64,000 nucleotides of DNA. It comes from Turnera subulata (lineage: Eukaryota; Streptophyta; Magnoliopsida; Malpighiales; Passifloraceae). Numbering within the stretch: the stretch's first letter is position 1; each line of letters starts with the position of its first letter. This document shows, piece by piece, positions 48,451-60,770 of the stretch. The stretch spans positions 191,508-255,507 of the forward strand of contig JAKUCV010002314.1 of assembly GCA_028386065.3 (NCBI GenBank). Reading direction: 5' to 3'. The translations under genes and the position numbers were made by a program. The notes under the pieces were generated by a model, which worked only from the letters and a program-made list of their open reading frames with translations, ran no database searches and was not told where the DNA came from.

Positions 48451-48541
48451 GATTTTTTGCTCTATTTTATTTTTTTTGGGGGGTAAATAAACAAAGATGC
48501 TGGGCCATTAAACCCAAACATGTGATTTATTGCTCTATTTA
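48451..48541 (-). mobile_element. Short retro-insertion of about 54 bp
   Basis: The direct repeat gatttNttgctctattta (48451-48469 and 48524-48541, one extra T in the left copy) flanks a T run followed by ggggggtaaataaacaaaga and more. The inserted strand ends in oligo-A on the minus strand. Confidence 0.65.
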
Positions 48542-49529
48542 ATAGGTAAAGAAGAAGAAGAGGAAGATTTATTACTCATTTGTTTCGCGGGAGAAAGGAG
48601 CGGGAGTCTGTTGGTTTGTTAGGGAGGGAGGGTGGTTTCGGAATTTCGGCTTCTTGAGGATGAAAGAAACTAGTGGACATCCGTTTTGCTCCATATTACT
48701 GAACTTGCCATCTCCAAGTTTTATCCTTTTCGTCTTCCTGAAAATAAAAATAAAATTATTTGGCATTCTCAAATAATTTGCCGCCTTATCCTCTGGAGTG
48801 TCTTCTTCCATTACTACCGGGAGGGGAAGTTCCTTATCGGTTTGTTTTCGGTTTCAATTCTTCTCTCAGACATTGATTTTGATGATTTTTTTTTTTTAAA
48901 AAACACTTCTCAGTTTCCTGTGGTTGTTTGGCGCTTGCTTCAGTAGAGAGTTCATTGGTTGTTGTTGGGCTCCGATTGGTTGGTTGGCCACTGGTCTGCC
49001 AGTTACAACGTACGAGTTGGTCGCTACATAGGTTAGTGTTGCCATTTTGGGTTTTGTTTTATTTTGTTTTTGCTGCCATTCATTAATTGTCTCGTCTGGT
49101 CGGTTTATCCTTCCCAATGTCTACATTGCGTTTTGTTCTTGCCGATGTTGAACTTTTTCTCCCGATTCCAATTCGAAAGCCCACAAATAAGCAAATTCTG
49201 ACAGTTCCTGCAGATAAGGAAGAGAGTTCTTAGCAAAATCTTTGCTTCTCATAGTCATAATTATAGTACGTTTGTCTGTTGAAGCAATGCTTGCATCTCA
49301 TGTTGAATCAATCCGTTTTTAGGTAGATAATATGATATTATACTCTGATAACACATCCGTTTTTAGAATTCATTTACAGTGTTCTTTCTGTATTCTTTAT
49401 CGTCCAGGATTCTGCCTTTATGGTGCACTGAAGAAGCAATGCGAGTACTACATTTATTGTTGTCCCCCAGCTGTTGAACTCTTTTTTAGCGTCACCTCTG
49501 AGAAAAATGGTGCTAAAGTTGTAGCATAA
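48542..49529. other. Region upstream of MutS2, no supported gene
   Basis: Several short frames occur (48572-48811, 48686-48946, 49332-49529) but none is recognisable. A leader exon of the MutS2 gene may lie here. Confidence 0.4.
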
Positions 49530-52500
49530 ATGGAGCTCTCTAATCACTTCATCTTCATACGAAAACCTCCATTTCTCTTCTCCGCAAAACCCTTGAAAAT
49601 CCTAAAGCCAAAGCCTCTCTTTGTTATCTCCTGCTCGCAGGAGACCCACCCACCTCATCTCTCGCTTGCCCACTCCCTCCGAACCGACACCCTGAAATGC
49701 TTAGACTGGGAAGACCTCTGCCGCCACCTCTCTCCCTTCACCTCCACATCCATGGGGCACTCAATCACCCAAGCTGCAGCCATCCCCATTGGGAGAACCC
49801 CAGAGGAGAGTCAGAAGCTACTCGACCAGACCACTGCTGCTCTGGCTGTGTTGCACTCTGGCCCATTTGATCTTTCTGGAGTTGAGGATGTAACCGGAAT
49901 TTTGGACCGTGCCGTGTCAGGGACCTTGCTCACCACTGGCGAGCTTTGTGCTCTGAGACGAACGCTGAGAGCTGCTCGTGCTGTTAGGGAGCAGTTAATG
50001 GATGGTGGAGATTTCTCAGAGAGGTATATCTTTGCTTTTGCTTGAAACTGTTTGAGATTGTTCAACCATGCAGGTTTTCATTGAGCTCGTTTGATTTGAA
50101 TAGGAATGGTCCATTGCTTGAAATACTTGCAAGTTGTGATTTCCAAATGGAGTTGGAGAAGAAAATCGAGTTTTGTGTAGACTGCAATCTTTCAGTAGTT
50201 TTGGATAGGGCTAGTGAAGAACTGGAGTTGATTAGATCTGAGAGGAAGCGAAATATGGAAAATCTGGATGCCTTATTGAAGGAGGTATCTGGTCGGATTT
50301 TTCAGGCTGGAGGGATTGACAGACCTTTGGTGACGAAAAGGCGGTCTAGGTTTTGTGTCGGAGTTAGGGCCTCTCACAGATATTTGGTTCCTGATGGTGT
50401 TGTTCTGAATGTTAGCAGTTCTGGTGCCACTTATTTTATGGAGCCTGCTGAGGCTGTGGAATTGAATAACTTGGAAGTTATGCTTTTCAACTCTGAGAAA
50501 GCTGAGGAAATGGCTGTTTTGAGCTTGCTTACTTCTGACATTGCTGTTGCACAAAGAGAGATACGATGTTTGTTGGATGCGATTCTTGCTGTCGACCTTG
50601 CTTTTGCTAGAGCTGCTTATTCTCGGTGGTTGAATGGTGTGTGTCCTATTTTGACTTCTGGGACCTCTGAACGCATATATTCTTCTGAAACTGATGTTCG
50701 ATTATCAATTGATATTGATGGCATACGTCATCCTTTGCTCCTTGGGTCATCTCGAAAAAAATTTTCTGATGTGCTTGAATCTCCCTCAGGGAATTCAGCT
50801 GAATTGAAACCGGGAAATGGTACAGTAGCTGCTGGGGGTATGACAGAAAATGCATCTGAATTTCCAGTGCCAATAAGCATTAAGGTGGAACGTGGAACCA
50901 GAGTTGTCGTGATTTCGGGACCCAACACGGGGGGAAAAACTGCGTCAATGAAAACTCTGGGCATTGCATCCCTTATGTCAAAGGCTGGACTGTATTTGCC
51001 AGCTAAAAATACCCCAAGACTTCCATGGTTTGATTTTGTTCTGGCAGATATTGGGGACCACCAGGTAATAGTTCCCTTGTTTTTGGATATTTCTCTCTAG
51101 CTATGTTGTTTGGCCTTCTTGTTCTGACCCTAGATTTCTTTATTGAAGTCTCTGGAACAAAATCTCTCAACTTTCAGTGGGCACATATTGCGAATATGTA
51201 AGATTTCGGAAATGGTGTCAAGGGAATCACTTGTTCTCATTGATGAAATTTGCAGTGGAACTGATCCTTCAGAAGGAGTGGCTCTTGCTACTGGCATTTT
51301 GCAGTATCTTCGAGATCGTGTAAACTTGGCTGTTGTAACAACTCATTATGCTGATTTAAGTCGCCTGAAAGATAAGGATAGACAATTTGAGAATGCGTCC
51401 ATGGAATTTTCTCTTGAAACTTTACAACCTACTTTTCAGATCCACTGGGGGAGCGCTGGCGATTCAAATGCATTAAGTATTGCCAATTCAATAGGATTTG
51501 ATAGTATCATAATTGAAAATGCTAAGAAATGGGTGGAGAAATTGACTCCTGAGAAGCAGCAGGAGCGAAATGGTGTGTTATATAAGTCATTGGTAGAAGA
51601 AAGAAACAGACTTGAAGCTCAGGCAAGGAAAGCTGCTTCTCTTCATGCAGAAATTATGGACCTTTATCATGAGGTATTTTTTGTTGGATCTACTTTGGAA
51701 CTGCTACTACTGATGTTTTCTGCTTCTACTTTTTATACTGTTTCTCATTGTGGATTTGTTGGATTATGTTCAGCTTCAACACAGTTTTAGCCAAGTCCCA
51801 TGCACGGATGATTATATGAGGCGCATTCTAGTAGTGCATCGTCTAATTTTCTATGGTGACTTCTTCAGCTAGTGTTAGCTGTGACCAATTCATGGACCAT
51901 GACTGGTTGAACTGCATACAAAACCAAACTATATATTGCTCCTATTAGTTATTGAATACTCCTTGACATGTTAGTGCTTATTACAATGTTTGAACAATGT
52001 TGTATGGATGGTCAAAATTTTTTATTTTGGTTCTCGTAGTTGTACATCTGAGTTGATTTTGTCATTCAAAGAAAGAGAAAGTTCGATATTTTCACATCCT
52101 GGTTTCATGTTTTCTCAGTTACTGACATTGCTGTCTTGCCTTCTCTTTCCCTTGTTCTTTTCCAATTCATCCAACCAAGATTCAAGATGAGGCAAGAGAT
52201 CTTGATAGGCGTGTGACATCTCTTATGGCAATGGAAACCCAAGACATCCAGAAGGAAGTAAAGACTGCAAAATCCAAGATAGAAGCTGTTGTGCAGGACT
52301 TTGATAAGCGAATCAAAACAACCAGCCCTGACCAGTTTCATTCTCTTGCTCGGAAGTCAGAATCTGCAATTGCATCTATTGTTGAGTCTCATTGTCCTAG
52401 TGACAGCAGTCCTGCAAGCCAAACAGGCATGAATTTGTATACACCACAACGTGGAGAGCAGGTACATGTGAAGGAACTGGGACACAAGTTAGCTACTGTT

Positions 52501-52641
52501 GTTGAAGCATCTGAGGATGATGAGACAGTCCTAGTTCAATATGGCAAAGTAAAAGTTCGTGTGAAGAAAAGTGACATCAGAGCTGCTGCAAGTAATAAAA
52601 GGATTCTTGCAACCAATTCAGTCCCACGTTTGAAGAGGCAG
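49530..52641 (+). CDS. MutS2 family DNA-binding ATPase, plastid-targeted (core exons)
   Basis: Four exons join in frame: 49530-50023, 50074-51064, 51149-51673 and 52180-52641, 824 residues up to the Smr exon. The N-terminal 40 residues are basic and lack acidic positions, like a transit peptide. The MutS lever/clamp region follows, then Walker A GPNTGGKT at 447-454 and Walker B LVLIDE with Asp527-Glu528, then the ABC signature region and the MutS2-specific KOW-like linker (VQYGKVKVRVKKSDIR). MutS2 proteins bind branched DNA or stalled ribosomes in bacteria; the plant organelle role is unsettled. The next exon, which should encode the Smr nuclease domain, carries stops (see 52743-53114), so the product is predicted to be truncated after the linker. 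Confidence 0.85.
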
Positions 52642-52742
52642 GTATGTATTGCTACTATATTGGTCCATATCTCTTTGATCTGTATTTTCTTCTGTGTTTA
52701 TTCCCATCAGCTGCAAGTAATAAAAAAAATTCTGTGTTCTAT

Positions 52743-53114
52743 TTATGGGGACAATACAGTAACTCGGAGATTAACAAAGATAAGGAAGTTTCTCACGCGC
52801 CCCGATCTCAGACATAAAAAAACACAGTGGATCTATGAGATATGTGTGTAGAAGAAGCTTCTGTCTTCCTCAGCATGGCCATTTCTGACATGGAGCCAGG
52901 ATCAGTCATCTTTGTTGTGCATGGAATGGGAACTGGAGTTGTCAAGCTGCGTTCATTGGATATATTGGGAAAGCATCCGCGTGTGGTGAAGTATGAATCC
53001 GAGAGTCCAGTTAATTTTGGTTCATTGGATATATTGGGAAAGCATCCGCGTGTGGTGAAGTATGAATCCGAGAGTCCAGTTAATTTTGGTTGTACTGTTG
53101 CGTATATCAAGTGA
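52743..53114 (+). pseudogene. Broken Smr-domain exon of the MutS2 gene
   Basis: In the frame that encodes the Smr domain the sequence reads WGQYSNSEINKDKEVSHAP, then RSQT-stop-KNTVDL-stop-DMCVEEAS. The stops are TAA at 52815-52817 and TGA at 52836-52838; the second replaces the Arg of the family motif VDLRG. After them the frame is open through FVVHGMGTGVVK to GCTVAYIK and a stop at 53112-53114. The most obvious splice acceptor (ttcccatcag, exon start 52711) puts the sequence one frame off, so a frameshift is also possible. A sequencing error would have to hit two separate codons. Confidence 0.75.
52952..53089 (+). repeat. Perfect 69-bp in-frame tandem duplication
   Basis: Units 52952-53020 and 53021-53089 are identical. 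Each encodes SLDILGKHPRVVKYESESPV plus NFG, the last helix and strand of the Smr domain, and 69 bp preserves frame. No mismatch means it is very recent, or an assembly artefact. Confidence 0.95.
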
Positions 53115-53823
53115 TATAACTTGCCGTGTGGAAAGGTCTTCTGAACAAATTTTGTGGATACCATTCTTGAGCATATATATAAGGTATGAATAACTTTGGT
53201 TCTGTAGATGCCATCGTGGTTTGCTTTTCAACTTGTTGGAGTCTGAAGTTTGGGATTTGGATATCTGTTGGTTGGGGGTAGTATATATGTGCCAGTTGCT
53301 TTCTCATTTGCTTTAATAGTCCCTAATGTGAAAGCTTTTTGATGTCCGCGATATATTACATTTACAGCAATCTGGATGAAGAACTGACCAATGTAAACAG
53401 GTGTTCACACCTTGATGTGGAAACTTATTAGATATATATAATGTTGGCAAGGCCATTTTTGCTATGTGCAAAAGAAAATACAATAATAACACTATTGCTT
53501 TCCACTTGTCTACGTTTATTCCCCGGAATCTGCCAGTTAGTATATCAGCATGCAATTCAAAATGCTGATGGCAAAAAATATGTATTAAGATGACTTTTGA
53601 TCACAGAAAGAAAACCCTTCTGAAAAGAGATATATTCTGCTTTATCCAAAGTGCTAAAGGTTATATGAAACCTGCACTCTAAATATGAAATGGGTCTCTG
53701 GAGCTCTCTTTTTCTCTCCAGACATATTCCTTAAACTTTTTGCCATGTATATAAATGCCAATCCCGCAGAAGTCTCATGTATGATCAACTCCTAGTTCTG
53801 TGGTTTTCTTTGTCTCGGTGAAT

Positions 53824-54670
53824 ATGAATGAACCCAAGTATGGTTACCCGTATCCTCCTCCAGGTATTTCACTCTTCTTTGTAGTTTCTCTTTTCACTAG
53901 AATTATTTGGCTGCCTGTTGGGGTTGTTTGTTCCTTTGGCAAACATTACAGTCTGTTTTTTATGTCTAGCTTCTTGCTGTAGCTAGATTCTTGTTTTCCC
54001 ATAATTCTGATCCTTTACTGGCTTACGATTCTTTTCTTGCCCAGCTGGTTTGGTTTAGCTTCGGTAGCTTGTGCTTAAGTTGCAATTCGGATCATCCATT
54101 TCTTTAGTAAGAAAAAAAGAACACTTTTTATTGTCTCCTACAAGCCCTACGGCCGCTCTTTTAGCTTTTCTCAGTCCTCTGTTTTTGACAAGTATTCTTC
54201 CTCTCCTGCAATTCCGAAGCAAAAGCTTCAGTATGTAGATCTATGGAGTACATACAACACAATCATGGGTGCAATTGGAACAACATAGTCCCACTTGCAT
54301 CATTCATCTTATATTTTCTCTATTTTCCGCTTTGTTGACTAGTATGGAATGTCACAGGGCCCTATCAAGGACCTCCTCCGGTGATGGCACCTCCCCAGTA
54401 TCAAGCTGCTCCGCCACCTCAACGTCAAGTTGGATTTCTGGAGGGATGGTATGTATTGAAGAACCCTTTTCTAATTTCTTATCATAAGATTTTGTACATA
54501 AACTAAACGAAAAGGCATCTAAGTAAATGCCAAATGAAGAATCTCGTTCTCCAACAAGCGGTACTGAAATATCGTTCTTTCGGTGTGTGGAATACAGCCT
54601 TGCAGCTTTATGTTGCTGCTGCCTCTTGGACGAGTGTTGCTGTGACCCTTCTATTATATGTGTGATGTGA
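53824..54670 (+). CDS. CYSTM-type cysteine-rich tail-anchored small protein
   Basis: Three short exons (53824-53863, 54358-54448, 54598-54670) encode 67 residues, too short and split for simple ORF finding. The N-terminus is Pro/Gln/Tyr-rich (MNEPKYGYPYPPPGPYQG), followed by the CYSTM module GFLEGCLAALCCCCLLDECC. CYSTM proteins are small membrane-associated proteins linked to stress tolerance. In exon 3 the acceptor tacag at 54597 gives the Cys-rich frame; an acceptor 7 bp downstream would give a Leu-rich non-family tail and is rejected. Confidence 0.85.
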
Positions 54671-55482
54671 TGCCTAGATTTGCTGCACAAACTTCAACGG
54701 TGGCGTAGGGTTTATGTGAAGACACGTGTAAAGGTGTTCGCTTGATTCCCATAAAGTTCTTGCAAGAGGTGTTTGTGATACGTACGTTTTTGCCCTGTTC
54801 TTCTTCATTATAAACCCATGTTGTGGCCAAGTAATTAAGTACTTTTTCTTGTTTTTTTTCCCGTTTGCGTTTGTAGCAAGACATTTATTTTCCATTTTCT
54901 ATAAGGGGAGCAGAAACAATAGAAATGCGTCGGTTGCATGTGCTGAACTCTGTTTATTCTTGATAAATAAAGGCTACAAAGCTACTACCCGGGCAGTGTA
55001 ATGAGACAGCTGCCAGGTAACGCAAGCGAGGGGCAAATCTGTATGAGTATCTGTTTATTATGTATGTTAGAATCCATTCTTTACGAGGGGAACTTCAATT
55101 TGGTAAAATATTAAACTTCGGCCAAACTGTAAAGAAAAAAAATTAAGGTCTACAGATGCACACCCAAGTGGGGGATCTTATAGCGAACTTCAACACAACT
55201 AATACCCACTTTACAGAACAGCAAAAAGCTTTACGGCTTAACCACGGAAACAGACAACCTGTTCCCTTTTCTCATACGATGAATGACATACCTATAAAAA
55301 GTTGGGGGTTATGATGTAGGAGTAGAAATGTTCAAGTCTACTTCGTAGGTTGCTGTGACCTCAAATTATCAGGAACTTGATCCATCGAGCAGAGGTGGTT
55401 TTTGTAAAGATAGTCGGTTGAAATGATGCTTCAAAGCGGCCAATCTAGATTCTGAATCCTCCAATAATCACGAAATTTTTCC
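54671..55482. other. Intergenic / 3' flank of the CYSTM gene
   Basis: No coding evidence. ORFs at 54654-54895 (minus) are not recognisable. Confidence 0.4.
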
Positions 55483-56130
55483 ATGGCCTGCAATTCGCTT
55501 GGTCCCATAGCAAAGTCTGTGGAGTTCGTTTTTCCAGCTCATAAGCAAACTGCAAATAGGATTCCCTTTCATTATCTGTCACCCTCTTTGGTTCCTATAT
55601 ACAGGGAACTAAGCAAAATCCAGAATCAAGCTTCCATTACCGTTTGTCTGCCCCTAGATTGCTTAAATCAGCAACATGTATGTTCCATGGCATCTGTAAC
55701 AGGAATCCTAGGTTTTGACATTCTGTTCAGACAACGAAATTCTCCATTGCTGTCATTATCATCATCCTTCAACATCTCCCCCCAGATAGATCAAGAAACT
55801 TTCTTGTCTTGGTCATTTCTGCAGATTAAACATCTGAAACAGGATGTTCCCGTACGTGAGGATAACACTTTTTACCAGACATGCGAGTTTGAGAAACAGC
55901 AGAGCTCCAAAACTTCAGATTCGTTGTTATATTACAGAAGAAAACACTGGCCAAATCAAACCCATGAAAAAGTAAAGAAGAAAAAGGGCAAAGAACAAAA
56001 TTTACCAAACTTCATCCCAGCTACTTCAGCTCAGTTTTCTTTTTCTTTCTGGAAAGACAACTTCAAAGGAGAATACCTGATCTGCTTCTGCTTCTTTGAT
56101 GTGAAACCAGAGTGGATCATCAGTCCATAA
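55483..56130 (+). other. Unexplained 215-codon ORF / possible minus-strand gene remnant
   Basis: An open frame of 648 bp begins MACNSLGPIAKSVEFVFPAH. No domain is recognised and the composition is biased. On the opposite strand there are coding-like pieces (for example AMGPSELQAMEKFRDYW near 55500, and ESRLAALKHHFNRLSLQKPP near 55400, in different frames), which could be exons or a decayed gene. I cannot join them with clear splice sites. Confidence 0.25.
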
Positions 56131-58416
56131 CATATGAAGGGACACTACATGTATATGTATGACACCAAATTAACAACCTCCAATACAATAAACAAATGAA
56201 AAGACTGATCTGTTGCATCAAGTGCAATGTTGTTTTTTTTTTCCTACCTGGACAACTAAACCAACAGGAAGTCTTAGTTGCAACAATCTTGGATGGATTT
56301 CCTTCATGGGATGTATGTCTATTAATTTGATGATGCAGTTTTGTGCAATGATTGGGGTCCCAGAAAGTAACGAACCATAAAATATTTGTCAACCTCTTAC
56401 CTATCCCATTTGGCCTTCTACTCTCTTCCAATCGAAGAAACAGTAATATACTATAAGGCCCACATGAGCTTTTAATGTGGCCTGGCGTGGACAAATTGAA
56501 AAATTCGAAAGCTTTAGGATGAAGAAGAAGGTTCTAATTCTAAAGGACATGGATCAAAACAAGAACGCTGCACCGTCTGATTCATCCCCTGGAGATCTAT
56601 ATGGTTTGGCTCTATTCGTTGTTCTTTCTTTTCCACTAAGGTTGTTAGTCAAAATAGAGGGGTTATTTTATTAGATAAGTGGAGACAGGAAACGTCCTTT
56701 TCAGCACTACTACGTCGAAATTCGGATGTTTCTTTATATTGAACTTTTCAAATTCGTCGTGAGGAACTGTAATTTGGGATGCAATCGCACGTTAATAGTA
56801 CTGAGCCAGGAGCTGCGAATCTTGGCCTGTGGATTCTTTTATATATTGAATTATTGATACTCGAGGAATAATCCAAGATTGGCGAATGGAGAAGCAGATA
56901 ATAAGGTTTAATTTTCTTAATTAAATAAACCCAATGAAGTTCTTTAAAAGATCAGCTGCCTAATGAGAGAGTTAGTGGTGGCTAATGGGGAGGAGATGTA
57001 ATCTACTAGTAATAGAAAGGAAAGGAACCATTGAGAATAAGTTGTCTGAAGTTGAATGCATAGAGAAAATATAGGTAAATAAAAGTAGTGTTTATTTGGT
57101 TTGATTAGATAGATATTATCTCCTTTCACAAAATTCACAAGAGTGTTTGATAGTAGTGATTATTTTTAGAGGATACAATATTACTGGTTAGTTGTACACA
57201 TCGACATATTAGCCGGGAAAATCACAAAAGATGAGGATGAAAGTAGTAATGTTTAGTTTTTTAAAATTCTTTTAAAAAGGTTGTTAATTGTGCTCAATGA
57301 TGTTTTGATTGATCGTAGTTGGTTTTGTAATAAGCATAGTAATCAGTGGTTGATTCGATGAGATTGGAGAGCTGTATAGTTATTTTTGCCTGTAATGTTT
57401 CGCTAGTTGTGCTTCCCGACACTGCTTTTTATAACGAAAAACCAAACAAACATTACATTCCTGCATGGATAGCTTGAGATAAAGACAAGATTAAGGTTTC
57501 ACCATTTAATTACTACGATTAAGTATTGGCCACGAATCCAACATTAAACAATGCTAGCTCAATTCTTTAATTTGTACCACTTCGGTAAATCTTTACTATT
57601 TCTTTTCTTTTTTTTTTTGCAGGATTTCAAAATTCTATTTCCAAAATAGTAACACAGCAATATACTACTAGTGTTTTTTTTAAAAGGCATAGTGAATAAA
57701 TGCATGTCGATGTCAACCTCTCTATCTCCCCGGTGTAAATCCGGACCGTTGCATAACTATTATCAACAAGACAAATCAATACAGCAAGTAGTTGAATTAA
57801 TGACAACAGGATTAAACCCAATTGGATGACGGTAAGAAAGATTCACCATTCACCAGTTACATGTTTTCCTATTTTTGTGCGAGTGATGAGAATATTTGGG
57901 TTTTCTGTTTGGATGTCAAAATGATCTTTTTTTTTTTGATTTTTTACTCTTACCGCACCAGCACCTATCCACAAATATATTTTGGAAAGATTTTTTTTTT
58001 GGGCTTGTAAATTGCGGTAGAAAGTTGGCCTTATCTCTGTCCTCATCTCCTTTCAAAAATGTGCCCAATTTTATCACTTATCCATCTGCAGCAGAAAATA
58101 GAAATTTTGAAAATGCACTTTCCATACAGGAAAAACAAAAATAAAAAGGGGTAAATTAATAAATGTCAGTTTGACGATAAATTGCGGGGGGGTGAATCCG
58201 TAATTTAGAGTTGAACAGCCCAATCAAGGCAAACGCAATCATCCTCCTTTCCCAGGTCTTTTGCGAAATTACCAAAAACACCCTTTCATATTTGAGCCAC
58301 ACACGCACACGCGCTTTCACGATCACCAATCACATGCGCGTTAGCTTCTCGCTTACGGCGGACCACCCAGTTGGCCTTTATCCACGTCACAACTGCACTG
58401 GGCCCCGCCTCCACAC
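56131..58416. other. Intergenic, no supported gene
   Basis: AT-rich; ORFs at 56120-56494, 57822-58144 and 58211-58498 have no recognisable features. The last 200 bp become C-rich toward the GTE promoter. Confidence 0.5.
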
Positions 58417-58425
58417 AAACCCTAA
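58417..58425 (+). promoter_or_regulatory. Telo-box (AAACCCTAA) upstream of the GTE gene
   Basis: The sequence aaaccctaa matches the plant telo-box found in promoters of growth and translation genes. A second copy lies at 58715-58723, close to the likely transcription start. Function is inferred. Confidence 0.45.
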
Positions 58426-58520
58426 ATTCACGACAAATTCAATCCAAATTCACTCCAAACCCAAACCCAAAATCCCGATCCCAACCCTAGCACCCTAAAA
58501 TCCCACGCCCCTCAACAGCG

Positions 58521-58528
58521 CCACGTGG
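58521..58528 (+). promoter_or_regulatory. Palindromic G-box (CCACGTGG)
   Basis: A perfect G-box palindrome within 420 bp of the GTE ATG is a potential bZIP or bHLH site, in a C-rich promoter that also holds telo-boxes. Confidence 0.5.
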
Positions 58529-58933
58529 TCCGAACTCCAAATCCTCACCGCCCGTGACAGGTCACGCGGTCAGGGCCTCGGGCAACAGATCAAGAACTAA
58601 ACTTCAACCAACGGTGCAGATGCTGCCCGAAATCCCACCGGGCAGATCTGTTTGCCTTTAAGAAGCCACCCTCGCCTCCTATCTTCCTCGCTCTAATCAA
58701 AGGGAAAGTCCCTCAAACCCTAACCCCCCACCACGGATCCACCCTCCTCCGAAATTTTGTTCTCCCCATCATCAAGTCCCCGGTCCGATTTGCCGGCCGG
58801 CTTGAACCCGAGGAGCGCGTGAGGCAGCACCAACGACAGCGCGTGGCGGCCACGCTCCACCTCAATTCATGTGTTCTTGCTCACCCGAATTGGGGATCCA
58901 GCGCCGGAGTTCGACCGGAACGCTACCGGACTC

Positions 58934-60770
58934 ATGGCGTCTGCTGTGCTAGCGAACAGGAACGAACCGAACTGGACCCAGCCGCAGCCGAGAGGCGGTG
59001 CCAAATTCATGGGCAAAGTCCCCTTTTCTAACCCTAACCCTAAATTCTCCAAGAAAAGACAATTCCAACAATTCCAAGCCCCACCTGCCGTCCTAGACGT
59101 CGACGAATCCCCCGGTCTGACCCAATCGGCCGCATCGGACGACGCGTCATCCATAAATCGGAGGCCGACCAACAATGACCTCGCCCGCCCGGCGGGATAC
59201 GTGACGTTCAACATCGCCACCTACACCAAGAAGGAGCTAGCGGAGCTTAAGAACCGGTTGGTTTCGGAGCTCGAGCAGATTCGGCTGTTGAAGAGCCGGA
59301 TCGAGTCCGCGGATTTCCAGATCAGGTCAAATCCGCCCCACAAGAAGCATCCCACCGTCGCATCTAACGGCAAGAAATTGTCCGGCAACAAGCGGCCGTT
59401 CCCGACTAATTTTTCAACGACAAAGGAGAATACGAAGCGCTCAAATCCGGAACATGCCCAATTGATGAAGAATTGTGGTCAGATTCTGAGTAAATTGATG
59501 AAGAACAAGGTTGCGTACATATTTAACAGCCCCGTGGATGTTGAAGCCTTGAAGTTGCATGATTATTTTGACATTATCAAGCATCCGATGGATTTGGGTA
59601 CGGTCAAGGCGAAATTGGGGAAGAATCAGTACGAGTCGCCCCGGGATTTTGCAGCGGATGTTAGATTGACGTTTAATAATGCGATGAAGTATAACCCTAA
59701 AGGGCACGAGGTGTATACTTTTGCTGAACAGTTTCTCTCGCGGTTTGAGGAATTGTACCGGCCGGTGAAGGATAAGGTTGGTGAAGAGGAGGATCGTGAA
59801 GAGGTGCAGGAAGTTCTTGCGAGTTCTTGGGATCATAATCGAGTGCTAGACGCTGGTAGACCTGATAAGTCTGAGGCTAAAGATGAGGTTGTGGCCAAAA
59901 CGGTGCCGATTGCCCAGCCAATGCATCAGGGCGGGGTGGATCGGGAATTGAATGGGAATGCGAACGCTCATCCCGCGAGGTCGGCATCGCCGGTGAGGGC
60001 TCCGCCAGTTAAGCCGGTGAAGCAGCCAAAGCCTAAAGCGAAGGATCCGAATAAACGTGAGATGAGTCTTGAGGAGAAGCACAAGTTGGGTGTCGGATTG
60101 CAGAGTCTGCCTCAGGAGAAGATGGAGCAAGTTGTTCAGATTATTAGGAAGAGGAATGGGCATTTGAGGCAGGAAGGGGATGAGATTGAGCTTGATATCG
60201 AAGCTGTTGATACGGAGACACTGTGGGAGCTGGACCGGTTTGTCACTAATTATAAGAAGATGGTTAGCAAGATCAAAAGGCAGGCTTTGATGGGAATCAA
60301 CAATGTGGCTTCCACTGCTGCGAGTGAAGGCAACAACAAGGTATATAGCATTGGTCTTGCTGTTTCATTGTCTGGAATAGAAATTGTTTGATGTTGTGAT
60401 TTGCTAACAGCTGTTTCTCTGTGGCAGGATCTATCTGGGAACGATAGGATGGATGTGGCCACTGAGACCAAAAAACCCAAAAAAGGGGATGCCGGGGATG
60501 AAGACGTGGACATTGGTGATGATATGCCAATGACTAGTTTTCCACCGGTGGAGATCGAGAAGGATAATGGTCATGCCAGTAGCAGTTCCAGCAGCTCAAG
60601 CAGTTCGAGCGATGATTCCTCCTCATCAAGTGGTATAGTCATATTAGTGTGATTGTTGGGGAATAATGTGTCGTTGATGTTTGTTGTACTAGTACTGATT
60701 AGGAGAGTTAATTGCAGATTCTGATTCAGGAAGCTCTTCAGGGAGTGATTCCGAGGATGCCCATTCATGA
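58934..60770 (+). CDS. GTE7-like BET bromodomain transcription factor
   Basis: Three exons (58934-60340, 60428-60632, 60718-60770) join to 554 residues. The bromodomain lies at about 175-275, with the WPF-shelf-like AYIFNSPVDV, the HPMDLGT loop and the acetyl-lysine Asn at about 254 (AMKYNP). The extra-terminal NET domain is at about 374-444, and the acidic Ser-rich tail (SSSSSSSSSS-DDS, SDSGSSSGSDSED) is split over exons 2-3. This is the plant GTE/BET layout, which reads acetylated histone tails. The start MASAVLANRNEPNWTQPQ is the conserved GTE opening; no upstream in-frame ATG was found. A telomere-like ccctaaccctaa lies within the coding region at about 59033-59044. Confidence 0.93.
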
